Below are positions 1-7,108 of a stretch of 32,105 nucleotides of DNA, one piece after another. The stretch spans positions 1-32,105 of the forward strand of contig JBBRMT010000023.1 of assembly GCA_038230695.1 (NCBI GenBank). The letters are read 5' to 3'. Position 1 is the stretch's first letter. The number at the start of each line of letters is the position of its first letter. The notes under the pieces are model-generated. The model worked only from the letters and a program-made list of their open reading frames with translations, searched no databases and was not told where the DNA came from. This DNA comes from QHBQ01 sp038230695 (GTDB lineage Bacteria > Chloroflexota > Chloroflexia > QHBQ01). Both the position numbers and the translations under genes were made by a program.

Positions 1-28
1 ATGAATGATGAATGATGAAAGGCGAATG
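1..28. repeat. Degenerate heptamer tandem array (left edge)
   Basis: Four consecutive 7-bp units can be read: ATGAATG, ATGAATG, ATGAAAG and GCGAATG. The array starts at the window edge and may continue to the left. Positions 3-18 are an exact inverted complement of 93-108 in the next array. The two arrays therefore enclose about 50 bp that itself contains a GCGTGG/CCACGC hairpin. No coding role is apparent. Confidence 0.75.
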
Positions 29-80
29 GGCGTGGTTGTTCCTTGCCCACGCAATGATGGGACGAGCGTGTTTTTAATTC

Positions 81-108
81 ATCACTCATCACTCATCATT
101 CATCATTC
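81..108. repeat. Heptamer tandem array after the ABC permease stop
   Basis: Four 7-bp units are visible: ATCACTC twice, then ATCATTC twice. On the minus strand they read GAATGAT/GAGTGAT and begin 4 nt after the stop codon of the permease gene. The same consensus recurs at 7874-7894 and, on the plus strand, at 10974-10994, each time at a gene end. The array is the right arm of an inverted repeat with 1-28. Confidence 0.85.
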
Positions 109-112
109 CCGG

Positions 113-1981
113 TCAGATTTCCATCTGTTCAAAGTGGTCGGCGGCCATCTTCAGCGGCAGCCAGATGGCGGTCGCGGTGATGGCGACACTGAGCAGCACG
201 CCCACGATGGCGAAAACCGGGAAGGGCGTGGCGATGTACGCGCCCAGGGCTACGCCGCCGATCAGCGAACCGCCCGCCAGCAGCGCGTAGATGATAAACA
301 GAGGGAAGTAGAGGCAACCAGCGGCGGTACTATTCTGCCGCTGCGGGTTGTCCCAGTCGAAGCGGGGGGCGATGCCGCCCAGCCCCACGGTAATGCCGGT
401 CAGCCCCAGACCAAGCAACAGCACGGTGGCGGTGGAGGCAAGCTGAGTGAGCAGGTCGAAGTGCGATACCAGCCCATATGCCATGCTCATAGCGATGCCA
501 AACAGGGCGAGGGGTGCGTAGGCCACGATAAACTTGCCCAGTATCAGCGACCAGACCCGTACCGGCGCAGTCTTGAGCATCCAGATAGCCTTGCGTTCGC
601 GGCTGAACGCGCTGATACCGAAGTATGCGCCGATGCCGCTGCTGGCAAACAGCACAATGGCCGTAGGACCGAGGAAGCGCAGGCTAGTTATAATACCGGA
701 AAGCTGGCGATAGGTGCCACCCGTGAAGCTGGAGCCGGAGCCGGTGGCCTGATTGATCTGCAGCATAAACACTACCGAGACGGCACTCGGCCAGATCAGT
801 TGGGTCAGGCCAGTAGGGTCGCGGCGCAGCATGGTGGCATCCTTGCCCAATATCGCCGATGCGCCCCGTGCTAGCAGACCTTGCGGTTGTGCGGCTGGGG
901 CTATAACTGCCACGGGTGAGGTGGTTGAAGGGTTAGCCGCCGTACCATTGCCGCTGAAGGGAGTAGTGACCTTTGCTGCGCCACTATATGCCGGGGTGGG
1001 CGCAAACTGTGCGGCGCGGCGGGCGCGGTCGGCCTTGAGCCGCCCTGCACTCTTGCCACCAACCACGTTGACGTTGGCCCAGCCGGAATAGTAGAGCCGC
1101 TCGGCAGCCAACAGGCAGACAATGTACAGGCCAATGGAGATGCCGAAGTAGAGCGCGCCCCAGAACAGCAGTTGCTGCCAGTTGGCTTCGCCCGCCGCCT
1201 GCATTGCGTTTGCGCCCCAGGCGGGCGGCAGAAAGGTCAGGTCAATCCCCCCCAGGCGGCTTACCAGCGCGGCAGTGCCGCTGGACACCGCCCCATTACC
1301 CCGCATCAGGCTGGGCAACTGGCCCAGCAGGTAGAATGATACGCCAATCAACGCTCCCACCACGGTAAGGATTTCGCGGATACGGCCCGGCGGCAGCACC
1401 CGCACCAGTGCGACGGTTGCCAGCGCACTCAACCCCGACGGCACCAGCGGCAGGGCCAACACTGCTAGCACGGCAATCGGATAGTAAGACCAGTGGTAGC
1501 CGAGGCCCACGCCGGTGCCAATCAGGTAGGGCAGGCCGAAGCCGAGCAGCAGGAAGTAGATGAAAGCCAGCCCGGTGATGAACTTGCTGACGAATACTGC
1601 CCGCATCGGGATGGGCGTGACGAGCAGCAACTCCATATCGCCGGAGAGATACAGGCTGCTCAGGGCGGTGCCGAAACCGCTGAACAGCAGCATGATGAAC
1701 ACCCCGACGAAGATGAAGACGATGATATGGGTAATGGTATCGTGCAGGCCATTAACGTCAATGCCAGAAGGCAGCCTGCTGATTTGATTGGCGGGCAACC
1801 CAGCAATCATCTTTGGCAGATTGCCGATGACAAAGGCCAGCAGGAAGCTGAGGACCATAAGCAGCAGCACCGCCACCACGCCGAAGGCCATGCCAACCTT
1901 CTGCCCCGTCTTGGCGTGCTTGATGCCATTCCAGAAAACCTGCCAGCGGGCCGCCATCAGGATGCGGAGATAACCGAACAT
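113..1981 (-). CDS. ABC transporter permease, ABC-2 exporter type
   Basis: This 622-aa polytopic membrane protein has many hydrophobic segments. The first runs from about residue 35 to 52, further ones are around 90-300, and a second cluster lies around 390-615. A polar Ser/Thr/Pro/Ala-rich linker at about 315-375 separates the two membrane halves. The size and two-half layout fit the putative ABC-exporter permeases of the ABC-2 class. The ATP-binding subunit is encoded directly upstream, with 7 bp between the genes, so they should form one transporter. The substrate cannot be told from sequence; such two-component systems export drugs, lipids, peptides or polysaccharides. Start ATG 1981 is the first codon after the ATPase stop. 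No strong ribosome binding site is visible, which suggests translation coupled to the upstream gene. Confidence 0.85.
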   Translation of the reverse strand: MFGYLRILMAARWQVFWNGIKHAKTGQKVGMAFGVVAVLLLMVLSFLLAFVIGNLPKMIAGLPANQISRLPSGIDVNGLHDTITHIIVFIFVGVFIMLLFSGFGTALSSLYLSGDMELLLVTPIPMRAVFVSKFITGLAFIYFLLLGFGLPYLIGTGVGLGYHWSYYPIAVLAVLALPLVPSGLSALATVALVRVLPPGRIREILTVVGALIGVSFYLLGQLPSLMRGNGAVSSGTAALVSRLGGIDLTFLPPAWGANAMQAAGEANWQQLLFWGALYFGISIGLYIVCLLAAERLYYSGWANVNVVGGKSAGRLKADRARRAAQFAPTPAYSGAAKVTTPFSGNGTAANPSTTSPVAVIAPAAQPQGLLARGASAILGKDATMLRRDPTGLTQLIWPSAVSVVFMLQINQATGSGSSFTGGTYRQLSGIITSLRFLGPTAIVLFASSGIGAYFGISAFSRERKAIWMLKTAPVRVWSLILGKFIVAYAPLALFGIAMSMAYGLVSHFDLLTQLASTATVLLLGLGLTGITVGLGGIAPRFDWDNPQRQNSTAAGCLYFPLFIIYALLAGGSLIGGVALGAYIATPFPVFAIVGVLLSVAITATAIWLPLKMAADHFEQMEI

Positions 1982-1988
1982 TCGCTAT

Positions 1989-2759
1989 CTACTTTCTGCT
2001 GCCCACTGGCTCTGGTGTGGCCTGCTCCTCGGCTTCAGCTTCCTGGGTGAGCCGCAGGAATATATCTTCGAGGCTGACATCCTTGTTCTGGTCAATCGCC
2101 CGCAGCTGATCCATGGTACCGAGCGCGATCAGGTGGCCCTGGTTGATGATGCCGACCCGATCGGCAAGCTGTTCGGCAATTTCAAGAATGTGGGTGGTGA
2201 GGAACACGGTTACGCCCTTGTCGCGCAGACCGCGCAGGGTGTCCTTCATCTGGCGGGCGCTCTTGGGATCGAGGCCGACAGTTGGTTCATCGAGGAAGAT
2301 AACTGCCGGGTCGTGCAGCAACGCGCTGGCAAGCGCCACCTTCTGCTTCATGCCGTGCGAGTAGCCCTGCAACAGGTCATCGCCCCGATCGCTAAGGCTG
2401 AAGAAATCGAGTAGGCTATTGGCGCGGGCCTCAGCCTGCTTGGGGTCGATACGGTAGAGGCGGGCGATGAAGCGCAGGAACTCGCGGGCGGTCAGCTTCT
2501 CGTACAGGTAGGTGTCGTCCGGCACATAGGCGATGCGGGCCTTGGCCTCCAGCGGCTGGCGCTGGATGTCTAGGCCATCAATCAACACCTGGCCGGTGCT
2601 GGGCTTGAGCAAGCCCACCATCATTTTAATCGTGGTGGTCTTGCCCGCCCCATTGGGGCCGAGGAAGGCGAACAGTTCGCCGTTATTGACGGTCAGATTT
2701 ATATTATCAACTGCCAGGAAATCGCCGAACTTCTTGCTCAGGCCAATTGTCTGGATCAT
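1989..2759 (-). CDS. ABC transporter ATP-binding protein (CcmA/ABC-2 type)
   Basis: This 256-aa cytoplasmic ATPase powers the permease encoded just downstream. The Walker A motif GPNGAGKT is at residues 34-41. The signature is YSHGMKQK at about 133-140, the variant usual for this exporter subfamily in place of LSGGQ. Walker B (VIFLDEP) is at about 153-159, the D-loop GLDP follows at 162-165, and the switch histidine is in TTH at about 190. The length is normal for a single nucleotide-binding domain with a short Glu-rich tail. Start ATG 2759 is supported by a strong GGGAGGGG ribosome binding site 2 to 3 bases upstream of the usual spacing. A sigma70-like promoter lies at 2807-2835. It is first in a two-gene operon. 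Confidence 0.93.
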   Translation of the reverse strand: MIQTIGLSKKFGDFLAVDNINLTVNNGELFAFLGPNGAGKTTTIKMMVGLLKPSTGQVLIDGLDIQRQPLEAKARIAYVPDDTYLYEKLTAREFLRFIARLYRIDPKQAEARANSLLDFFSLSDRGDDLLQGYSHGMKQKVALASALLHDPAVIFLDEPTVGLDPKSARQMKDTLRGLRDKGVTVFLTTHILEIAEQLADRVGIINQGHLIALGTMDQLRAIDQNKDVSLEDIFLRLTQEAEAEEQATPEPVGSRK

Positions 2760-2806
2760 TACCCCTCCCAGCAGGCCGCAGTGTGGTCGTGGCCCGTTCT
2801 ACTGCT

Positions 2807-2835
2807 ATTCTACCAGTAAGAAGACTTCTATGCAA
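2807..2835 (-). promoter_or_regulatory. Promoter of the ABC exporter operon
   Basis: On the minus strand a TTGCAT -35 box (2835-2830) and a TAGAAT -10 box (2812-2807) are separated by exactly 17 bp. Transcription would begin near 2800, giving a leader of about 40 nt that contains the GGGAGGGG site. The -35 box abuts the direct repeat that begins at 2836. Confidence 0.65.
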
Positions 2836-2917
2836 GGTTGACAGTGCGGCGTGGCGCAGGGCGAACCGTTGTTCGCCCCTACGATGCTGCGGCAAAGGGT
2901 TGACAGCGCGGCGTGGC
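2836..2917. repeat. GGGCGAAC palindrome flanked by a duplicated promoter segment (copy 1)
   Basis: The palindrome is GGGCGAAC (2859-2866), loop CGTT, GTTCGCCC (2871-2878), followed by CTAC. It lies between two 20-nt direct repeats, 2836-2855 and 2898-2917, which differ at one base and both contain TTGACA. Only the right-hand TTGACA keeps a -10 box. The left-hand one would need its -10 inside the palindrome. Related palindromes are at 19189-19211 and 28647-28670. Confidence 0.85.
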
Positions 2918-2928
2918 TGGCCTATACT
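2900..2928 (+). promoter_or_regulatory. Consensus-like sigma70 promoter
   Basis: TTGACA (2900-2905), 17-bp spacer and TATACT (2923-2928). Transcription would start near 2935, leaving a leader of about 29 nt before the ATG at 2964. The -35 lies inside the right copy of the 20-nt direct repeat. Confidence 0.8.
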
Positions 2929-2963
2929 CAGCGCAGCACAACATTGCAGCGGAGGTGTCAAAG

Positions 2964-3488
2964 ATGAGCGACCTGGCAGCCCTGGGCGGCACGCATGGTA
3001 GTGAGCTTTACTTCGAGCGGGTGATGGTGCGCGGCTATGTGGATGTAATCCCCTATCGCCGCTTCACCGATATGCTAAACCAGAAGGAACGCGCCTTCCT
3101 GGTGGTACACAAAGGCGTGAGTCAGCCAGCGGAGCGCCCCTCTAGCGAACAGGATGGGCAATACGACATCATTGTGCCGCGCACCTCGGTATTGTGCGCC
3201 ACCGTGTTTCAGGAAGCAACCCCGCCACGCTCCTTCAACCCCGCCGAATATCGCATCAAGAAGGAGGCGCAGGCGTGCTTCGTCGCGTTCGGGCCATATG
3301 CCGCGCTGGGCTACTTCCATGTGCGGGCGGGACTCAACTTGTTGGAGATGATGGAGATCCTACAGGAAGATTATCTGCCCCTGACCAGCGCCAACCTCTA
3401 TTTCCTCAGTCAGCCACAAACCCCACCGCGCAGCGCTGATTTGCTGGTAGTCAACCGCCACCGCATCGAGGCGTTTTATCTGATGTGA
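2964..3488 (+). CDS. Conserved-looking hypothetical protein, 174 aa
   Basis: I do not recognise the family. Start ATG 2964 is chosen because a GGAGGTG ribosome binding site lies 7 bases upstream and a near-consensus promoter is at 2900-2928. An upstream in-frame start would lie inside the promoter. The protein is soluble, without signal peptide or membrane segment. It mixes charged and hydrophobic stretches: a basic segment RGYVDVIPYRRF near residue 25, a Pro-rich loop near 85-90, and a hydrophobic centre around 105-135 (AQACFVAFGPYAALGYFHV). Its small size and globular composition suggest a single compact domain. It is monocistronic and followed by the promoter of tRNA-Pro. Confidence 0.8.
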   Translation: MSDLAALGGTHGSELYFERVMVRGYVDVIPYRRFTDMLNQKERAFLVVHKGVSQPAERPSSEQDGQYDIIVPRTSVLCATVFQEATPPRSFNPAEYRIKKEAQACFVAFGPYAALGYFHVRAGLNLLEMMEILQEDYLPLTSANLYFLSQPQTPPRSADLLVVNRHRIEAFYLM

Positions 3489-3497
3489 GATTCGGGC

Positions 3498-3526
3498 TTG
3501 CCAAATCCGACAATATCTGATATAAT
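3498..3526 (+). promoter_or_regulatory. tRNA-Pro promoter
   Basis: TTGCCA (3498-3503), a 17-bp spacer and a perfect TATAAT (3521-3526). Initiation near 3533 leaves a short 5' leader of about 24 nt to be removed by RNase P. Confidence 0.85.
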
Positions 3527-3556
3527 CACTGGTGTAGGGCAACCAGCAGGAAATAG

Positions 3557-3635
<79 letters not shown>

Positions 3636-3674
3636 CCAAATATGGCGTTTTGTGCCATTCAACTCAAGACATCA

Positions 3675-3704
3675 GTGATGCTCCTTTAGTTAAAGGAGCA
3701 TCAC
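3675..3704. other. Perfect 14-bp hairpin between tRNA-Pro and the convergent gene
   Basis: GTGATGCTCCTTTA (3675-3688) and its exact complement (3691-3704) are separated by only GT. Neither strand has a T-run right after it, so it is not a classical intrinsic terminator. It could act as a processing or end-protecting hairpin for the tRNA precursor or for the convergent mRNA. Confidence 0.6.
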
Positions 3705-3716
3705 CTGTTTAACCGA

Positions 3717-4439
3717 TCAGGTGTCCGTTCTCGTGCAACCAACAAAATGCGCGAACGGACACTTTTTCGTTGCCTGGCTTAAGTATCCTCGTGCGGTTGG
3801 CCCCACTGCTGCCCAGCTCACTAGATAGCAATAATCATCGTTCCCGCTTTCGCGGTACTCGCAAGCGGGTTGCTGGCAACCTACTAGCTCCAGCATCCGC
3901 ACAATCACCCCTTGCAATACCGCTGGATGCAACGCAAGGCCAGTAACCAGCACCTCGCAAGAACGTGTATCAAGCTGGTTAGCGACAAACCGTAGGGTGG
4001 GCAGGCCATGTGCAAACTGCGCTATGTAATAGTTGATACTTCCGACGATTGGCATCGGGCCACGCCGCGCCACCATCAGCCGCCCGGTGATCGTCTCACG
4101 ATAGCCCTCAGCAATCGCCCAGCCCAGGGTGTAGTTTTGCTCCACAACTCCCGCCCCGGGGCAGAGCAACCTGCCCAGGTCTTTAGCCAGGCGGCTCATC
4201 ACTACCACATCGTAGAAGGCATGGGGTTGGTTGGTATCGTAGCCGCACGCGGCACATAGTTCAGCGGCAGCGGCGCGGTAATCAGGGGCAATCCCCTTCA
4301 GCAGGCTGTCGAGGAGATTGCGTGATATCAACTGCTGTCCCCGATCATTCACTCCATGAGTAGGTCGGGATGCAAGGAGTTGTGCTTGACTTCGCTGCAC
4401 CTGCATTGTGGTTGCTCGGTTGCCCATTTGTTCACCCAT
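3717..4439 (-). CDS. DUF2378/TIGR02265-like protein (tentative)
   Basis: 240 aa, soluble, no signal peptide. The pattern fits the family called TIGR02265/DUF2378, known mainly from Myxococcales and also Chloroflexi, whose function is unknown. The matching features are a segment near residues 127-150 (GWAIAEGYRETITGR), a central loop, and a C-terminal part ending each half with small beta-hairpins (SCEVLVTGLALHPAVLQGVIVRMLE, in two pieces, then YCYLVSW). I assign it by overall pattern only. The start ATG 4439 has AAGGAG seven bases upstream. It follows a 77-aa gene after a 38-bp gap containing a small hairpin, and both are probably transcribed from near 4757. Its 3' end overlaps a plus-strand terminator structure. 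Confidence 0.7.
   Translation of the reverse strand: MGEQMGNRATTMQVQRSQAQLLASRPTHGVNDRGQQLISRNLLDSLLKGIAPDYRAAAAELCAACGYDTNQPHAFYDVVVMSRLAKDLGRLLCPGAGVVEQNYTLGWAIAEGYRETITGRLMVARRGPMPIVGSINYYIAQFAHGLPTLRFVANQLDTRSCEVLVTGLALHPAVLQGVIVRMLELVGCQQPACEYRESGNDDYCYLVSWAAVGPTARGYLSQATKKCPFAHFVGCTRTDT
3721..3767 (+). terminator. Likely intrinsic terminator downstream of tRNA-Pro
   Basis: GTGTCCGTTC (3721-3730) pairs perfectly with GAACGGACAC (3753-3762) and is followed at once by TTTTT (3763-3767) on the plus strand. The 22-nt loop is long. The structure lies inside the last codons of the convergent gene, so it would stop tRNA read-through before it enters that gene antisense. Confidence 0.55.
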
Positions 4440-4458
4440 CGTGTCGCTCCTTCTTGGC

Positions 4459-4474
4459 GCTACCTAAAGGTAGC
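4459..4474 (-). other. Intercistronic hairpin
   Basis: GCTACCT (4459-4465) and AGGTAGC (4468-4474) can form a 7-bp stem in the 38-bp gap between the 77-aa and 240-aa genes. There is no T-run, so an mRNA-stability role is more likely than termination. Confidence 0.4.
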
Positions 4475-4477
4475 CTG

Positions 4478-4711
4478 CTAGTTACTCATTATCTGACTGT
4501 GGGGCATCGCATCCAATCCTAGCCGTAGTTCCTTAATCGCCTGCCGGAACATGATCTTTATCTCTATCTCGCTATGCCCTTGAAGGCGCATACGAGGAAT
4601 GGCCTGGTAGAGCAGGCTAACTACCTCCCGACCCATTCGGCTTTCAACGTAGTAGCCTGGTAGCTGGGCAAGGGCGCGATTTAGTTGTGTATCTGTCAGT
4701 TCGTTGTTCAT
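4478..4711 (-). CDS. Small hypothetical protein, 77 aa
   Basis: I recognise no family. The protein is predicted mostly helical. An amphipathic stretch at about residues 28-62 combines regularly spaced hydrophobic and basic residues (LLYQAIPRM, EIKIMFRQAIKELR). There is no membrane segment and no cysteine. Start ATG 4711 has only a weak GAGAG site upstream. Its position directly upstream of the DUF2378-like gene on the same strand, in AT-richer DNA than the surroundings, suggests the two are expressed together. Confidence 0.65.
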   Translation of the reverse strand: MNNELTDTQLNRALAQLPGYYVESRMGREVVSLLYQAIPRMRLQGHSEIEIKIMFRQAIKELRLGLDAMPHSQIMSN

Positions 4712-4736
4712 GGGTTCACTCTCATTCTTTCTATCA

Positions 4737-4766
4737 TTGCGACTACAATCTATTATACCATCGCAA
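4737..4766 (-). promoter_or_regulatory. -10 element flanked by TTGCGA/TCGCAA half-sites
   Basis: On the minus strand a perfect TATAAT (4757-4752) lies 40 bp upstream of the ATG at 4711. It sits inside an inverted pair TTGCGA (4737-4742) and TCGCAA (4761-4766). No good -35 box is present at 17 bp. The arrangement suggests a regulated promoter with an operator straddling the -10 box. Confidence 0.45.
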
Positions 4767-4910
4767 CTATTGAGTAGGCGTTGGCCTTTTGTGTTGTTTG
4801 CGTTAGCTAGTAATTCTTTAGTTGTTAACGCCTAAGCTGCGTTCAGTAGGTTTCCCGCTGAACGCTTGCTCTGCAAAAAGTGACATACCACAATATTGCT
4901 TGCATGAGGC

Positions 4911-4946
4911 AAAAACTGACACCACGCGAGAAAAAGCGTGGTGTCA
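4911..4946 (-). terminator. Intrinsic terminator of the sigma/anti-sigma operon
   Basis: On the minus strand an 11-bp perfect stem (TGACACCACGC, 4936-4946 with 4917-4927) has an 8-nt loop. It is followed by TTTTT (4915-4911) after one or two bases. It lies about 40 bp beyond the stop codon at 4984. Confidence 0.85.
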
Positions 4947-4983
4947 TTGGTAAATGCGCTAGCCAGACTGCGCCGCTGGCGGG

Positions 4984-6336
4984 TTACTTGCCAGCGCAAG
5001 ATACGGTCGCGGCTTCCGCCGAGTCGAACAGACCAGAGTTATTGAAGCCACCAACCGCGTAGACGGTGTTGCCAATGCTAGCGCCGTAGACGGCGCTGCG
5101 CGTCTGCGAAAGCAAGGGCTGACTAACCCAGTTGTTGCTATTAGGGTCGTAAGCATAGGCAGTGTTCAACGCATCGCCCGCGCTATTTGCGCCACCGAAG
5201 ACGTAGAAGCGCGAACCGACTACCGTGCTGCCCGCTACCTCCAACGGCTGGGGCAAGCTGGCCCGTGCCGTCCAGGTATTGGTGGCAATGTCGTAGTCGT
5301 AGGTAGCGGCGGTTCGCTGCGCCTCGCCCAGCCCACCGGCAACGTAGAGATGGCCGTCAATCACCGCGCCCGCCGCGCCACGCACCTTGTCGGGCAAATT
5401 AGCGCGGGTAGTATCCCAGGTGTTGGCAAGCGGGTCATATACCCAGGTCTGGCTTTGTGGCGGGTAAGTTGCATTGGGCGGGTTGCTAATGCTGATACTA
5501 GCGCCGCCCGCGACCAGGTAAATCTTACCGTTCCAATAGGCATCCACCATTTCAGCACGCGGCTGGGGCATCTCTGCGCCTGCGCTCCATGAGTTGGAGG
5601 CTGGGTCGTAGATGCGCGTGAGGTTGACGGCAGTCCCAGTCGCCACTGCGCCGCCGAAGACGTAGAGCTTGTGGTTGGCGGGGACATAGATGGCATCGGC
5701 AAAGGCAAAGCTATCGGCAGCGTGCGCCAGGGTGGACCATGAGTTGGTGGCAGGGTCGTAGCGCAGGAGTTGATTGCTTGCCACGTCTGGTTGGTTGGTG
5801 GCGCCGCCGACAGCGTATAGATACTGCCCATCGCTAGCAACCGCTGCGGTGGTTAGCGGTGCGCTATATGCGGCAATGGCGTGCCAGGGGCCGAGCGGCC
5901 CGTTGCATGGGGTTGGCTGGCTAGCAGGCTGGGTCACGGCCTGGTTGTCGCCCAGCCGCAGCAAGCCGCTGACCAGGGCTACGCTGGCTGCGATGATGAT
6001 CAGGGCTAGCGCGGCGCTGACGAGCCTGAGCAGGGGGCGGCTGAATGGCGACTTTATGTCGGATTGCATGGGAGTTCGCATGGTAGTAGGCTCCATTCTG
6101 CCCACCGAAGGGGCAATAGGGGTTGCTTTCGCCAGCGTCACCTGATATTCCAGTTGCTGGCTTAGTTGAGTACGAAAGGCTGCGCCTGGCTTTACGCTGA
6201 GGGCAGCGTGGCGCAACTGACGGGCGATGGTGGCGCTGGCGGGGTCGAGGTTGGGAGGTGGGCTAGCGTTAGCATTGTAGGCCAGTGCAGCATAGTATTG
6301 CTCAAGCAAGGTTATCTGCTGCTCATCTTTGTTCAT
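4984..6336 (-). CDS. Membrane protein with extracytoplasmic Kelch propeller; probable anti-sigma factor
   Basis: 450 aa. Residues 1-100 are cytoplasmic and mostly helical, residues 102-126 form one membrane segment, and residues 140-450 lie outside the membrane. The outer part holds six Kelch-type repeats with the GG pair followed by YDPxxNxW, for example near residues 170-200 (YAVGGATN, YDPATNSWS) and 225-255 (YVFGGAV, YDPASNSWS). Six blades would make a complete propeller. Its ATG overlaps the stop of the sigma-factor gene by one base (TAATG), which indicates translational coupling. Position, topology and coupling make it the likely anti-sigma factor of that ECF sigma factor. There is no HxxxCxxC zinc anti-sigma motif, so the sigma-binding mode would differ from the usual one. 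The propeller may sense a ligand or cell-surface state. Confidence 0.8.
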   Translation of the reverse strand: MNKDEQQITLLEQYYAALAYNANASPPPNLDPASATIARQLRHAALSVKPGAAFRTQLSQQLEYQVTLAKATPIAPSVGRMEPTTMRTPMQSDIKSPFSRPLLRLVSAALALIIIAASVALVSGLLRLGDNQAVTQPASQPTPCNGPLGPWHAIAAYSAPLTTAAVASDGQYLYAVGGATNQPDVASNQLLRYDPATNSWSTLAHAADSFAFADAIYVPANHKLYVFGGAVATGTAVNLTRIYDPASNSWSAGAEMPQPRAEMVDAYWNGKIYLVAGGASISISNPPNATYPPQSQTWVYDPLANTWDTTRANLPDKVRGAAGAVIDGHLYVAGGLGEAQRTAATYDYDIATNTWTARASLPQPLEVAGSTVVGSRFYVFGGANSAGDALNTAYAYDPNSNNWVSQPLLSQTRSAVYGASIGNTVYAVGGFNNSGLFDSAEAATVSCAGK

Positions 6337-6926
6337 TAGCGCACCTCCTCGGATACCATGATTTGCTTTAGCCGCTCGATAGCGCGGTGGCGAATCATCC
6401 TAACTGCGGCGTTGCTCTTGCCCATCGCCTCGGCGATCTGCGCTGCGCTAAGGCCGACGCAGCCTAGCTCAAGCACAGTGCGTTGCTCTTCGGGCAACTG
6501 GGCCAGGCCCACACGCAACGCCTGCCACTGGTCGGCGGCAATCACAGCCTGCTCCAGCGTGAGGCCAGGGTCAGGCAGATTGCCGATGTCCAGCGTAGAG
6601 CCAGGGCGGGATTGTCGCTGGATGTTGATTACGGTGTTGTGGGCAATCCTGAACAGCCAGGCAGCAAACATCTGATCGCGGTAGCGGGGAAGGTTGGCGA
6701 ACGCTTTGAGGAACACCTCGCCAGTCGCATCCTCGGCGGCCTCGTGGCTACCCAAACGCACATAGCAGTAAGAGTAGATTGGCCCCAGATAACGCTCGTA
6801 GAGTAGATTGAAGCAGGCAGGGTCAGCCTGCGCCTCCCTTACCAGGTCGCTGTCGTCAGGTTGCACCTCAGCGTTCAGGCTGGCATCAGCCCTGCGCTGC
6901 TTGATTAGTTGGAACAAGAAAAGCAT
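6336..6926 (-). CDS. ECF (extracytoplasmic function) RNA polymerase sigma factor
   Basis: 196 aa from ATG 6926. The sigma-2 region covers about residues 37-104, with the region 2.2-like stretch EDATGEVFLKAF and the region 2.4-like stretch FAAWLFRIAHNTVIN. The sigma-4 region covers about 138-190 with LPEEQRTVLELG and the helix-turn-helix AAQIAEAMGKSNAAVRMIRHRA. There is no region 3, as expected for an ECF factor. It directs RNA polymerase to stress or envelope promoters. An in-frame TTG at 6992 would add 22 residues unlike sigma factors, so I prefer the ATG. The purine-rich GGAAAGACGAG upstream is a weak ribosome site. The downstream Kelch membrane gene overlaps by 1 nt. A 10-bp palindrome AACCCGGGTT (6961-6970) lies just upstream and could be an operator. 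Confidence 0.92.
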   Translation of the reverse strand: MLFLFQLIKQRRADASLNAEVQPDDSDLVREAQADPACFNLLYERYLGPIYSYCYVRLGSHEAAEDATGEVFLKAFANLPRYRDQMFAAWLFRIAHNTVINIQRQSRPGSTLDIGNLPDPGLTLEQAVIAADQWQALRVGLAQLPEEQRTVLELGCVGLSAAQIAEAMGKSNAAVRMIRHRAIERLKQIMVSEEVR

Positions 6927-7035
6927 CGCGTTTGCTCGTCTTTCCGTATTTTGGTAAGTAAACCCGGGTTTTTGCCTCACCAATATAAACAAGCGAGGGG
7001 GGAGAATGTAACACTCAGTTTATGCGATTTGGCAT

Positions 7036-7072
7036 AAATAAAAGAACCCCACCGGATTGTGGTGCGGTGGGG
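7036..7072 (-). terminator. Intrinsic terminator after the Arg/Pro-rich protein gene
   Basis: On the minus strand CCCCACCG (7072-7065) pairs with CGGTGGGG (7054-7047) across a 10-nt loop. It is followed by TTCTTTTATTT (7046-7036). It is about 37 bp past the stop codon at 7109. Confidence 0.85.
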
Positions 7073-7108
7073 CTGCAGCGGGATTATAACCATCACATTG
7101 CCCATGGG

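Noticed and set aside
5..874. A 289-codon plus-strand frame across the left end
   Set aside because: It is antisense to the ABC permease, low in complexity (Gln, Gly, Arg) and begins in a heptamer repeat. The permease is clearly the real gene.
4880..5062. Short plus-strand frame over the terminator
   Set aside because: It spans the terminator hairpin and the end of the Kelch gene on the other strand, with no ribosome site or recognisable protein.
6927..6992. TTG 6992 as start of the sigma factor
   Set aside because: The added 22 residues do not resemble sigma factors and no ribosome site precedes the codon. ATG 6926 gives a normal length.
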